Shown here: piece by piece, positions 34,693-42,255 of the stretch
How positions within the stretch are numbered: the stretch's first letter is position 1
How the letters are laid out: each line of letters begins with the position of its first letter
NCBI GenBank assembly: GCA_964549595.1
Contig: CAZJWK010000003.1
Span: 1-64,000 of the forward strand
From: CAZQQN01 sp964549595
GTDB lineage: Bacteria; Bacteroidota; Bacteroidia; CAILMK01; CAYYUA01
Direction: 5' to 3'
DNA length: 64,000 nt
The notes under the pieces: model-generated
The model's input: only the letters and a program-made list of their open reading frames with translations
Told to the model about the DNA's origin: nothing
The model's database searches: none
Position numbers and translations under genes: made by a program

Positions 34693-34974
34693 ATGAGTAA
34701 ACAAATCAACATAAGGGTTAACATTGCTGACCGCGTGTACCCCTTGAAAGTAACAGTTGAAGAGGAAGAAAAAGTCAGGCGCGCAGCTAAGCGGCTTAAT
34801 GAAAGGATTCAACAATATAAAAAGCAATTTGAGGTGGAAGACAAGCATGACCTTTTAGCCATGTGCGCTTTGGAATTTGCCACTGAAGCTGAAAGTGTCA
34901 GTTACCAAAAATCGCATTATGAGAAAGGCCTCATGGAAAAAATTGAGGCCATTGAAAATTTGCTGAATCATTAA
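34693..34974 (+). CDS. zapA: Cell division protein ZapA
   Basis: ZapA bundles FtsZ filaments at mid-cell. The 93 residues begin with the beta hairpin NIRVNIADRVYPLKVTVEEEEKVRRAAKRLNERI, quoted in two parts as NIRVNIADRVYPLKV and EEEEKVRRAAKRLNE, followed by a long helix with DKHDLLAMCALEFA and a C-terminal coiled coil. That order is typical of the family. A structured RNA and then rny follow. Zap A is adjacent to the 6S RNA gene in many bacteria including E. coli, and the same pairing appears to hold here. Confidence 0.9.
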   Translation: MSKQINIRVNIADRVYPLKVTVEEEEKVRRAAKRLNERIQQYKKQFEVEDKHDLLAMCALEFATEAESVSYQKSHYEKGLMEKIEAIENLLNH

Positions 34975-34980
34975 TCGTAC

Positions 34981-35085
34981 ATTCATCTCCAGTGTTTTGG
35001 GAATGAATGGATTAAGCCGCAAGTAATTCGTTAGGAGTGTGTTAATGGCCGTGACACTTCTAAAGGCTTATTTGCGGCTTTTTTT
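34981..35085 (+). ncRNA. ssrS: Probable 6S-type RNA (6S-Flavo-like) with intrinsic terminator
   Basis: About 105 nt between zapA and rny can fold as a long rod. A 5' hairpin pairs ATTCAT (34981-34986) with ATGAAT (35003-35008). The main stem pairs GCCGCAAGTAA (35016-35026) with TTATTTGCGGC (35068-35078), with one G-U. After an internal bubble (TTCG opposite AGGC) a second stem pairs TTAGGAGTGT (35031-35040) with ACACTTCTAA (35054-35063), closed by a 13-nt loop. A T7 run (35079-35085) follows the outer stem. 6S RNA traps RNA polymerase by mimicking an open promoter; Bacteroidota carry the 6S-Flavo form, and zapA is a common neighbour. An alternative is a plain, unusually elaborate terminator of zapA. 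Confidence 0.55.
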
Positions 35086-35109
35086 ATGAAACTTAAAAAA
35101 AAGTAAACC

Positions 35110-36681
35110 ATGGATTTAACCTATATCATCATCTTAGTAAGTGCCATTCTGGTATCCTTAATAGCGGGCGTTTTGATAAGCCGTTACCTGGTTTCGGGGA
35201 ACATGAAGAAAAAAGAAGAAGAGGCCCAAAAACGGGCCGATGAAATCGTTAATGAAGCCAAGGAAAAGGCGGAAGTCATTAAGAAGGATAAGATCAATGA
35301 ATCGCGGGAAAAGTTCCTGCAAATGAAATCAGAACACGAAAAGGAGGTCAATAAGAAAAACAAAAACCTCCAGCAACAGCAGCAAAAAGTCAAAGAAAAG
35401 GAAAAGGAGTTAAAGGAAAAAGAGCAAGCGTTAAAAAAGCAGGAAGAGGAGCTACAGCATACCAAGAGCCAGCTTGAGCAAAAAAAGGAAGCCGTGGACC
35501 AGAAAAAAGAGGAGTTGGACCATTTGTACAAAATGCATGTGGAGGAATTGGAAAAAGCCTCAGGCTTATCTGCTCAAGAGGCTGAAGAAAAACTAATCGA
35601 AAATTTGAAAGAAGAGGCAAGAACGAAAGCCAAAAGCTATATTAAAGAGATAATGGATGAGGCCAAGGCCAATGCTACAAAAGCCGCTCGCAAATTGGTG
35701 CTTGAAACCGTACAAAGGGTGGCCTCAGAACAAACCATCGAAAACTGTGTTTCCGTTTTCCACATCGACAATGATGAAATGAAAGGCCGGATTATTGGGC
35801 GTGAAGGCAGAAATATTAGAGCCCTCGAGGCGGCCACCGGAGTGGAGATCATCGTGGATGATACGCCGGAATCCATCGTATTGTCCGCTTTTGATCCGGT
35901 AAGAAGAGAAATTGCCCGGCTTTCCCTGCATAAATTGGTTTCGGATGGGCGGATTCACCCGGCTCGCATTGAAGAAGTCGTTCAGAAAACCCAGAAGGAA
36001 ATTGACGAGGAAATCAAGAACATCGGGGAAAAGACCTGTATTGATATGGGCATTCACGGCTTGCATCCTGACATTATTCAGCTTGTCGGACGAATGCGAT
36101 ACCGCTCCTCTTACGGGCAAAACCTACTCCAACATTCACGTGAGGTGGCTAAATTTTGTGGCATAATGGCAGCGGAATTGGGCCTTGATGCCAAAAAAGC
36201 CAGAAGAGCAGGTTTACTACACGACATCGGCAAGGTTTCCGAGGAAGACAATGAAACCCCTCACGCCTTATTAGGAGCCCGCATTGCCGAAAACCACAAT
36301 GAGGATCCCGAAGTGGTGAATGCCATTGGTGCTCACCACGATGAAATGGAAATGAATTCCCATCTATCACCCATTATACAGGTTTGTGACGGCATTTCAG
36401 GGGCACGACCGGGTGCACGCAGAGAGGTCTTTGAGTCTTATCTGCAACGGTTGAAGGACCTGGAGAATATTGCCCTGTCCTTTGATGGTGTGCAAAAAAG
36501 CTATGCCATTCAGGCAGGAAGGGAATTAAGGGTTATTGTGGAAAGTGAAAAGATCGATGATTCCTCAGCCGATAACCTTTCCTTTGAAATTTCGGATAAA
36601 ATACAGCAGGAGCTTACTTATCCGGGTCAGGTTAAAGTTACTGTCATCAGGGAAAGAAGGGCTGTTAATTACGCCAAGTAA
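35110..36681 (+). CDS. rny: Ribonuclease Y
   Basis: RNase Y is a membrane-anchored endoribonuclease that starts mRNA decay. The 523-residue protein has an N-terminal membrane helix (residues 5-25), a coiled coil of about 150 residues very rich in Lys, Glu and Gln, a KH RNA-binding domain (MKGRIIGREGRNIRALEA, the GRxGRNI loop being diagnostic) and an HD domain (HSREVAKFCGIMA and GLLHDIGKVSEE, with the metal-binding His and His-Asp). Length and order are as expected. The ATG lies 24 nt after the T-run of the preceding RNA element, so it must have a promoter close by or depend on readthrough. Confidence 0.96.
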   Translation: MDLTYIIILVSAILVSLIAGVLISRYLVSGNMKKKEEEAQKRADEIVNEAKEKAEVIKKDKINESREKFLQMKSEHEKEVNKKNKNLQQQQQKVKEKEKELKEKEQALKKQEEELQHTKSQLEQKKEAVDQKKEELDHLYKMHVEELEKASGLSAQEAEEKLIENLKEEARTKAKSYIKEIMDEAKANATKAARKLVLETVQRVASEQTIENCVSVFHIDNDEMKGRIIGREGRNIRALEAATGVEIIVDDTPESIVLSAFDPVRREIARLSLHKLVSDGRIHPARIEEVVQKTQKEIDEEIKNIGEKTCIDMGIHGLHPDIIQLVGRMRYRSSYGQNLLQHSREVAKFCGIMAAELGLDAKKARRAGLLHDIGKVSEEDNETPHALLGARIAENHNEDPEVVNAIGAHHDEMEMNSHLSPIIQVCDGISGARPGARREVFESYLQRLKDLENIALSFDGVQKSYAIQAGRELRVIVESEKIDDSSADNLSFEISDKIQQELTYPGQVKVTVIRERRAVNYAK

Positions 36682-36709
36682 GGGTTTCCATTTTCGGACT
36701 TGAACAATG

Positions 36710-36741
36710 TTTGAGTACTAATCAATATAAGCATTACTTTG
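36710..36741 (+). promoter_or_regulatory. Candidate Bacteroidota-type promoter for the aldo/keto reductase gene
   Basis: TTTG (36710-36713) is followed after 20 nt by TTACTTTG (36734-36741). The layout is the same as at 203-234. A start near 36747 would give a 76-nt leader. Confidence 0.45.
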
Positions 36742-36822
36742 TTAATAGGCTGGAAAGAATAAGGCAAGTGCTTTTCCACCAGAAAAAACCCATTTTGCTG
36801 GACTAAAATAAAAATCAGGATC

Positions 36823-37806
36823 ATGGAATATTTGAAACCGGTTAATTGTGATTTTGAAATTTCAAGGATCACATTAGGCACATGGGCCATCGGGGGATGG
36901 ATGTGGGGCGGAAACGATGAAAAAGAATCTGTAGACACGGTGGTTAAAGCCATTGACGAAGGGGTCACTACGATAGATACCGCAGCGATTTATGGCCATG
37001 GAAAATCCGAGGAACTGGTTGGAAAAGGCATCAAGAAGTATGGGAATCGCCATGAAGTGATCCTGGCTACCAAATGTGGATTGGAATGGGATGATAAGGG
37101 AAAAATCAGGAGGAATTCAAGCCGTGAACGATTAAAAAAAGAAATTGAGGATTCCCTCAGAAGGTTAGATACTGATTACATCGATATTTACCAAATACAC
37201 TGGCCTGATCACAATACGTCATTTTCCGAAACGGCTGAAACTTTACTGGAGCTTCAAAAAGCCGGTAAGATAAGAGCCATTGGCGTTTCCAATTTTTCAC
37301 CTGACCAAATGGAGGAATTTAGGGAACATGCTCCTATTCATTTTTGCCAACCCCCTTATAACATCTTTGAAAGGGAGATTGAAAATGATGTCAAGCCCTA
37401 TTGCAAGGAAAACAACATTGCCCTGTTGACTTACGGAGCCTTATGCCGGGGGCTCTTAACGGGTAAAATGACTGAAAACACAACCTTTGAAGGAGATGAT
37501 TTACGCCAAATGGATCCAAAATTTAAGGGTGTACGATACCAAGAATACCTTGAAGCCGTCAGGCAACTGCAAAATTTTGCGAATGAATCCTACCACAAAG
37601 GCATCATTCCTTTTGCCGTTCGCTGGATTCTTGATAAAGGGATTGAATCCGCTATTTGGGGAGCACGAAGACCTGACCAAATTGAAGGTGTCAATGAGGC
37701 TATGGACTGGCACTTATCTGATGAGGCGCTGGAAAAAATCGAACAGATCCTGGATACTACGTTAAGCAAACCTGTTGGGCCGGAATTTATGGCGCCACCT
37801 GCTTAA
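36823..37806 (+). CDS. Aldo/keto reductase
   Basis: A 327-residue NADPH-dependent oxidoreductase of the AKR superfamily. It shows GTWAIGGWMWGG, then TTIDTAAIYGHGKSEELVG, which carries the catalytic Asp and Tyr, ATKCG with the catalytic Lys, and YIDIYQIHWPD with the catalytic His. The late motif WGARRPDQIEGVNEAMDW belongs to the nucleotide-binding part. The sequence is closest in style to the general-stress AKR11/YhdN-like group. The physiological substrate is unknown. It has its own candidate promoter and lies 82 nt upstream of lhgO on the same strand. Confidence 0.93.
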   Translation: MEYLKPVNCDFEISRITLGTWAIGGWMWGGNDEKESVDTVVKAIDEGVTTIDTAAIYGHGKSEELVGKGIKKYGNRHEVILATKCGLEWDDKGKIRRNSSRERLKKEIEDSLRRLDTDYIDIYQIHWPDHNTSFSETAETLLELQKAGKIRAIGVSNFSPDQMEEFREHAPIHFCQPPYNIFEREIENDVKPYCKENNIALLTYGALCRGLLTGKMTENTTFEGDDLRQMDPKFKGVRYQEYLEAVRQLQNFANESYHKGIIPFAVRWILDKGIESAIWGARRPDQIEGVNEAMDWHLSDEALEKIEQILDTTLSKPVGPEFMAPPA

Positions 37807-37888
37807 ACTTACCGGGTTTTCCCTTATTCATTGATGGATGGCCTGTGTAAACATCCGGTGTGGTAACCTTGTATTAAAACCAAAATCC

Positions 37889-39091
37889 ATGCAATTTGAC
37901 ACGCTGATTATTGGTGGTGGTATTATTGGCCTTGCTACCGCTTATAAGCTTCTGGAAAAGGAGCCCAATCTTAAAGTGGGGGTGATCGAGAAAGAGGATC
38001 ACATTGCCAATCACCAAACAGGTCATAACAGTGGCGTTATTCATTCCGGGGTTTACTACAAACCAGGAAGCCTCAAAGCGGAAAATTGTACAAAGGGTTA
38101 CCGGATGTTGGTAGATTTTTGTGAGGCGGAATCATTACCCTACGAGCTTTGTGGTAAAGTTATCGTGGCCACGGAAGAATGGGAGCTACCCATCCTTGAG
38201 AAAATATTCAACCGGGGTAAGGAAAATGGTCTCCAAAACCTTCAATATTTAGGACCCGATGAAATAAGGGAAAAGGAGCCCCATGCAAGGGGTATACAAG
38301 GAATATGGGTGCCCCAAACCGGCATTGTCGATTATAAAAAAGTCGCTGAAAGGTTAGCCGCTAAGATTACCGAAAAGAATGGCACCCTATTAACCGGGGA
38401 ATCCGTTCAGGATGTAAAAAACGCATTCAACCAAGTCACGGTAACAACCCCAGAAAACCAATACTCGGCAAAGCTTTTGATCAATTGTGCCGGACTTTAC
38501 GCTGATAAAATTGCCAGAATGACCCACCCTGACATAGGTTACCGGATCATTCCTTTTCGCGGTGAATATTATAACCTGGCACCTGAAGCGCAGCACCTGG
38601 TCAAAAATCTTATTTATCCTGTCCCCGATCCCAATTTCCCATTTCTGGGCGTTCATTTCACCAGAGAAATCGATGGAAACATTGAGGCCGGCCCCAATGC
38701 AGTGTTTGCCTTTAGCCGGGAAGGATACGCCAAAAGTCATTTTAACCTGAAAGAAACTTTGGAATCTCTTAGCTGGCCCGGTTTTAGAAAAGTGATCAGG
38801 AATTATTGGACCACAGGAATCGGAGAAATGTACCGGTCTTTTTCCAAGTCGGCTTTTACGAAAGCACTACAGAAACTCATACCGGAAATAAAACAAGATC
38901 AACTCCAACAAGGGGGTGCGGGTGTTCGAGCCCAGGCTTGCGATCGCAACGGCGGTTTGGTTGATGATTTCGTGATTTTTGAAGATGAGGGTTTGGTCCA
39001 TGTCCTTAACGCCCCTTCACCCGCAGCTACCTCCTGCCTGTCCATTGGTGATACCGTAGTCCAAAAAGGCCTGAAAAAAATGAAGTCGTGA
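37889..39091 (+). CDS. lhgO: L-2-hydroxyglutarate oxidase
   Basis: A 400-residue FAD enzyme that oxidises L-2-hydroxyglutarate to 2-oxoglutarate, a by-product repair and lysine-degradation reaction. The FAD-binding motif GGGIIGLATAYKLL follows the ATG at 37889 by eight residues. The motif NHQTGHNSGVIHSGVYYKPGS, quoted as NHQTGHNSGVIHSGVYYKPG, is strongly conserved in this family and contains the His residues near the flavin. GLYADKIARM and the late GGAGVRAQACDRNGG are further marks. I chose ATG 37889 because the upstream in-frame extension (from 37838) would put 17 residues before the FAD motif. E. coli homologues deliver electrons to the quinone pool at the membrane. Confidence 0.92.
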   Translation: MQFDTLIIGGGIIGLATAYKLLEKEPNLKVGVIEKEDHIANHQTGHNSGVIHSGVYYKPGSLKAENCTKGYRMLVDFCEAESLPYELCGKVIVATEEWELPILEKIFNRGKENGLQNLQYLGPDEIREKEPHARGIQGIWVPQTGIVDYKKVAERLAAKITEKNGTLLTGESVQDVKNAFNQVTVTTPENQYSAKLLINCAGLYADKIARMTHPDIGYRIIPFRGEYYNLAPEAQHLVKNLIYPVPDPNFPFLGVHFTREIDGNIEAGPNAVFAFSREGYAKSHFNLKETLESLSWPGFRKVIRNYWTTGIGEMYRSFSKSAFTKALQKLIPEIKQDQLQQGGAGVRAQACDRNGGLVDDFVIFEDEGLVHVLNAPSPAATSCLSIGDTVVQKGLKKMKS

Positions 39092-39147
39092 GGTTCAATG
39101 CCTTTAATCGCAATTTTTTCCGACCAATTTTGCCCTCAGACCATTAT

Positions 39148-39627
39148 TCAGTACATCATTTTATCTGGCTTATCCCACCATTCTTTAAAAACCTGCTTAC
39201 CCTCCTCATGAAGCAATTGTTTGAAAGGTAAAGCACGGTTTGACATAGGTTTTTCCAGCTCCTTATATATCCATTGGTCATCAAAGCCCACTTCCGCGGC
39301 ATCCGAATGAAAGGCTGCGAAATACACTTCATCGAGCCTTGCCCAGTAAACAGCCCCTAAACACATAGGGCAAGGTTCGCAAGAGGTATACAAAGAGCAA
39401 CCTGATAAATCAAAGTTATCAAGGGTTTGGCTTGCCCTCCGGATGGCCATTATTTCTGCATGAGCTGTAGGATCATGATTGGAAGTCACCAAATTACCAC
39501 CAGAGCCGATAATTTTTCCTTCTTTCACTACAAGGGCACCAAAGGGACCACCATAGCCGGCGTGCATATTGTCTTTAGCCAGCTGGACCGCCTTATTTAA
39601 AAAATATTCCGGATGCTTTTCAGGCAT
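39148..39627 (-). CDS. guaD: Nucleoside/guanine deaminase-like enzyme
   Basis: A 159-residue zinc deaminase of the cytidine deaminase-like fold. The active-site motifs are HAEIMAIRRA (His56 and catalytic Glu58) and TSCEPCPMCLGAVYWA (zinc ligands Cys86 and Cys89). The C-terminal part AEVGFDDQWIYKELEKP closely follows the layout of Bacillus GuaD, which converts guanine to xanthine, and differs from the shorter tRNA adenosine deaminase TadA. Guanine deaminase is therefore the best call, though nucleoside deamination cannot be excluded. It starts 4 nt after the NUDIX gene stops, and the two are likely cotranscribed, consistent with nucleotide clean-up. Confidence 0.8.
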   Translation of the reverse strand: MPEKHPEYFLNKAVQLAKDNMHAGYGGPFGALVVKEGKIIGSGGNLVTSNHDPTAHAEIMAIRRASQTLDNFDLSGCSLYTSCEPCPMCLGAVYWARLDEVYFAAFHSDAAEVGFDDQWIYKELEKPMSNRALPFKQLLHEEGKQVFKEWWDKPDKMMY

Positions 39628-39631
39628 TGTA

Positions 39632-40273
39632 CTAAGGTTTTATGGGATAAGGATTTGACAATAAACTAATGAATTCATTAAGCATCATGGCCGTAGCGCC
39701 CCATACGACATGGCCCTTTAAATCGTAGTAGGGGCAATCCACGGAATTCCCGTTTGACAAACGTATGAGACCGCGTTTCCGGATATGGTTCTCAAAAAGC
39801 AAAGCCAAAGGCACTTCAATAATGTGTTCAACTTCTTGCCGTTCCAGCCTAAATTGCCATAAATCCAAGGAAAAACCCACTATCGGATACACCATGAAAT
39901 TACTGGGTGGTATATACAAACGGGAAATCTCACCCAATACACTTACCGCTTTAGCGGGCCAACCCGTTTCTTCCTCCGTTTCCCGTAAAGCTGTTTCGCT
40001 CAGGTCTTTGTCGCGGGCTTCCATTTTTCCTCCGGGAAAACTCACTTGACCACTATGTACGCCTTGATATTCAGTCCTTTGAATCAATAACAAATGCGGC
40101 GTTTCCCTCCTGGGATAAACCAAAAGCAAAACGCTTCCAATATTAGCGTTTGCAGAATCTGTTGCAAGGCCGGGTCTTTCATCCGGGGCCATTTGGTAAT
40201 GGGCTGCTTCACCAGGAAGAGTTTCGTTTTCAAGCCTGTTTTGAACGATCTTTATAACGTCATTAAAGTTCAT
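39632..40273 (-). CDS. NUDIX hydrolase, CoA-pyrophosphatase type
   Basis: A 213-residue NUDIX enzyme. The NUDIX box runs from GGKMEARDKDLSETALRE to TEEETGW, fitting G-x5-E-x7-R-E-x2-E-E-x-G-[W]. It is preceded by GQVSFPGG, and the sequence LLIQRTEYQGVHSGQVSFPGG carries the additional motif of the CoA pyrophosphatase (YeaB/NudL) subfamily, which splits CoA into 3',5'-ADP and phosphopantetheine. MVYPIVGF lies downstream as in that subfamily. The gene leads the guaD-like gene with a 4-nt gap. Subfamily assignment is good; the real substrate needs assay. Confidence 0.87.
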   Translation of the reverse strand: MNFNDVIKIVQNRLENETLPGEAAHYQMAPDERPGLATDSANANIGSVLLLVYPRRETPHLLLIQRTEYQGVHSGQVSFPGGKMEARDKDLSETALRETEEETGWPAKAVSVLGEISRLYIPPSNFMVYPIVGFSLDLWQFRLERQEVEHIIEVPLALLFENHIRKRGLIRLSNGNSVDCPYYDLKGHVVWGATAMMLNEFISLLSNPYPIKP

Positions 40274-40692
40274 TATGGTTTCGCAAAAATTTCTTACCGA
40301 TAAGTTGAGCCCTTAAAATTAAAAACCTGTTCCATCAAAGGCAAAAGCATTTTAAATCAGCCTAAGCCTGCAATTGGGATAGTGAGTCTTTTTTAAAAGG
40401 TTATTTAACTTAACAGCATCGCCCATACTAAAATACTATTTATCTTTTTTTGGCTTTTTTGAATGTCATCCCAAAGTTAGCATTTTAGCCCTAAAGTTTG
40501 TCAATTTTGTGATGTTAGCCCTGATATAAAAAAATATTGATAAAAATTTAATGGTAATGCTTTATTGGTTTTTCTTTAAAAAAATTTAACTTTATAGTTG
40601 GACATTCGTTTGTTTAGGAATTTTAATAGCTTTGATTGAGGTTAAAATTTGCTCTGTTGAAATTAGATTGATAATTTTCAGAAAATTACAAT
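40274..40692. other. 419-nt AT-rich intergenic region upstream of the response regulator
   Basis: No gene is seen on either strand. The right half (from about 40430) is strikingly AT-rich, with runs such as TAAAAAAATATTGATAAAAA. A TAGCTTTG box (40627-40634) matches the -7 consensus; TTCG lies 18 nt and TTTG 14 nt upstream of it, neither ideal. Promoters for the NUDIX gene (minus) and the response regulator (plus) probably both lie here. Confidence 0.5.
40627..40634 (+). promoter_or_regulatory. Candidate -7 box (TAGCTTTG) for the response regulator gene
   Basis: An exact TAnnTTTG match in the AT-rich region, giving a leader of about 53 nt before the ATG at 40693. The -33 element is poor. Confidence 0.35.
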
Positions 40693-41109
40693 ATGGCAAA
40701 GGTCCAGAAAGTTCTGATTATTGATGATGATGAGATTAACAACTTTGTTTGTGCTAAAGTGATTTCGAAAAATGATTTTGCAGAAGATGTTAAAACCTTT
40801 TTAAGTGGAAGGGAGGGTCTGAACTATTTGGAAGAGCTCAAAAATAACGACCCATCCGGTGTCCCGGATTTGATTTTACTGGATATCAACATGCCTATCA
40901 TGAATGGATGGGATTTTCTGGAAGAGTATGAAAAAATGCTTCCCGAGCTTCATAAACATCCTGTTCTAATGATGTTGTCCTCCTCCGTTTATGAAGAAGA
41001 CATTGAAAAGGCCAATGAACACAGTGAGGTCAAAGATTATGTTACCAAGCCATTGAACGACCAGGTACTGGATAAAATTTATAAAAAACATTTTTTAAGT
41101 CATGCTTAA
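40693..41109 (+). CDS. Single-domain response regulator
   Basis: A 138-residue CheY-like receiver domain with nothing attached. The acidic pocket is Asp11-Asp12-Asp13 in VLIIDDDEINNFV, the phosphorylation site is Asp64 in ILLDINMP, the switch residue region is MMLSSSVY (Ser96-98), and the conserved Lys119 is in DYVTKPL. The fold is complete. No histidine kinase or output domain lies near, so it must be served by a remote or hybrid kinase. Similar stand-alone receivers are frequent in Bacteroidota. The gene is followed by an AT-rich hairpin overlapping its stop codon. Confidence 0.9.
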   Translation: MAKVQKVLIIDDDEINNFVCAKVISKNDFAEDVKTFLSGREGLNYLEELKNNDPSGVPDLILLDINMPIMNGWDFLEEYEKMLPELHKHPVLMMLSSSVYEEDIEKANEHSEVKDYVTKPLNDQVLDKIYKKHFLSHA

Positions 41110-41122
41110 AAAATGTTTAAGC
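41104..41122 (+). terminator. Weak hairpin terminator overlapping the response regulator stop
   Basis: GCTTAAA (41104-41110) pairs with TTTAAGC (41116-41122) around a 5-nt loop; a T-rich stretch follows later rather than directly. It is an AT-rich stem, so it is weak. Confidence 0.3.
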
Positions 41123-41123
41123 G

Positions 41124-41155
41124 TTTCCTTTCGTAAAATTTTTTCATTTACTTTG
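41124..41155 (+). promoter_or_regulatory. Candidate Bacteroidota-type promoter for the BtuF-like gene
   Basis: TTTC (41124-41127) is followed after 20 nt by TTACTTTG (41148-41155), the same -7 variant as at 36734. A leader of about 130 nt would precede the ATG at 41292. Confidence 0.35.
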
Positions 41156-41291
41156 CTCTTCAGGGTATTGAGGAGATCATTTAATAAAACCGGTAAGTTT
41201 TTAAATGCTGGAATGCCGCTTTAAGAGGGCTTCCAATCATTCCCCCTTTAATTAAAAAATATTGGGTTTTTTATCTTTTAAATCCAAATAT

Positions 41292-42212
41292 ATGAAGATT
41301 GTATCTTTATTACCCAATGCTACAGAAATATTATTTGCTATTGGTTATGGTGAGCACTTAGTGGGACGTTCTCATGAATGTGATTACCCATCAAGTGTAA
41401 CCAAACTTCCTACATGTACCCAAACAAAAGTTCCTCCCAGGGGGCCCGGCAAAACCATCCACAAGAACGTACAAAATTTGGTTAATCACGGTTTATCGGT
41501 ATATGAAGTAGACGGGGAAAAATTAAATCAGTTACAGCCGGATATCATTATTACCCAAATGCAATGTGAACTTTGCGCTGCCAGCCCCGATGATGTGGTA
41601 AAGGCTGTGAATGATTTCCTGGACTATCAACCAAAAGTAGTGACCCTGGCTCCTAACTTTCTTCAGGACGTTTGGGAAGACTTTCAGAAGATCGGGGATG
41701 CATTGGGTGATGAGGAAGCAGTAACAAAACTCCAAAATAGGCTTAAGGAAGAAATGCAACAAATAGCCCAAAAGGCCATCGAAATTCCTGAAAAGCCTAA
41801 AGTCGCTATGATCGAATGGATTGACCCACTAATGCTGGCTGGTAATTGGATTCCCAAATTAGTGGAATATGTGGGTGCCAGAAATCTTTTTATCAAAGAA
41901 GGAGAGCATTCACCCATTATCGATTTTTCATCCCTGGTTGAAGCCAATCCGGAAAAAATAATAGTAGCACCCTGTGGTTTTGATATGAATCAAACCCGGG
42001 AGGAAATGCCCTCGTTAGAAAATTACGCTTTTTGGCAAGATTTAGAGGCCGTTAAAAATAAAAAAGTTTATATATCTGATGGGCACCAATATTTTAACCG
42101 GTCAGGCCCTCGTTTGCTGGACTCCCTGAAAATTCTGGCTGAAATCATTCATCCTGAGACTTTCCATTTTAACCTGGAAGGCAGCGGGTGGAAAAAATGG
42201 TACCGCAATTAA
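41292..42212 (+). CDS. BtuF-like cobalamin/metal-chelate-binding protein without a signal peptide
   Basis: A 306-residue protein with the periplasmic-binding-protein fold of the BtuF/TroA-like class III group. It begins MKIVSLLPNATEILFAIGYGEHLVGRS, quoted as IVSLLPNATEILFAIG and GEHLVGRSHECDYP, the family pattern S-L-.P..TE.l..lG...lVG.s..cD.P. DIIITQMQCELCAAS carries a cysteine pair seen in many cytosolic-type members. No signal peptide or lipobox precedes the domain when the ATG at 41292 is used, and the ten upstream in-frame residues from 41262 do not make one. No BtuCD genes lie near. A cytoplasmic cobalamin- or corrinoid-binding role is suggested but not shown. Confidence 0.75.
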   Translation: MKIVSLLPNATEILFAIGYGEHLVGRSHECDYPSSVTKLPTCTQTKVPPRGPGKTIHKNVQNLVNHGLSVYEVDGEKLNQLQPDIIITQMQCELCAASPDDVVKAVNDFLDYQPKVVTLAPNFLQDVWEDFQKIGDALGDEEAVTKLQNRLKEEMQQIAQKAIEIPEKPKVAMIEWIDPLMLAGNWIPKLVEYVGARNLFIKEGEHSPIIDFSSLVEANPEKIIVAPCGFDMNQTREEMPSLENYAFWQDLEAVKNKKVYISDGHQYFNRSGPRLLDSLKILAEIIHPETFHFNLEGSGWKKWYRN

Positions 42213-42255
42213 GTTTTTTTAATGGGAAAAAATTAGCCCTATAACCTGCTCACTT

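Noticed and set aside
35184..35531. Ser/Phe/Cys-rich 115-residue frame opposite rny
   Set aside because: It mirrors the Lys/Glu-rich coiled coil of RNase Y; composition is an artefact.
36130..36145. parS-like TTCACGTGA in the rny gene
   Set aside because: Only the CACGTG core and its closest flank fit; most outer positions of the 16-nt parS consensus do not, and it lies inside a conserved coding region.
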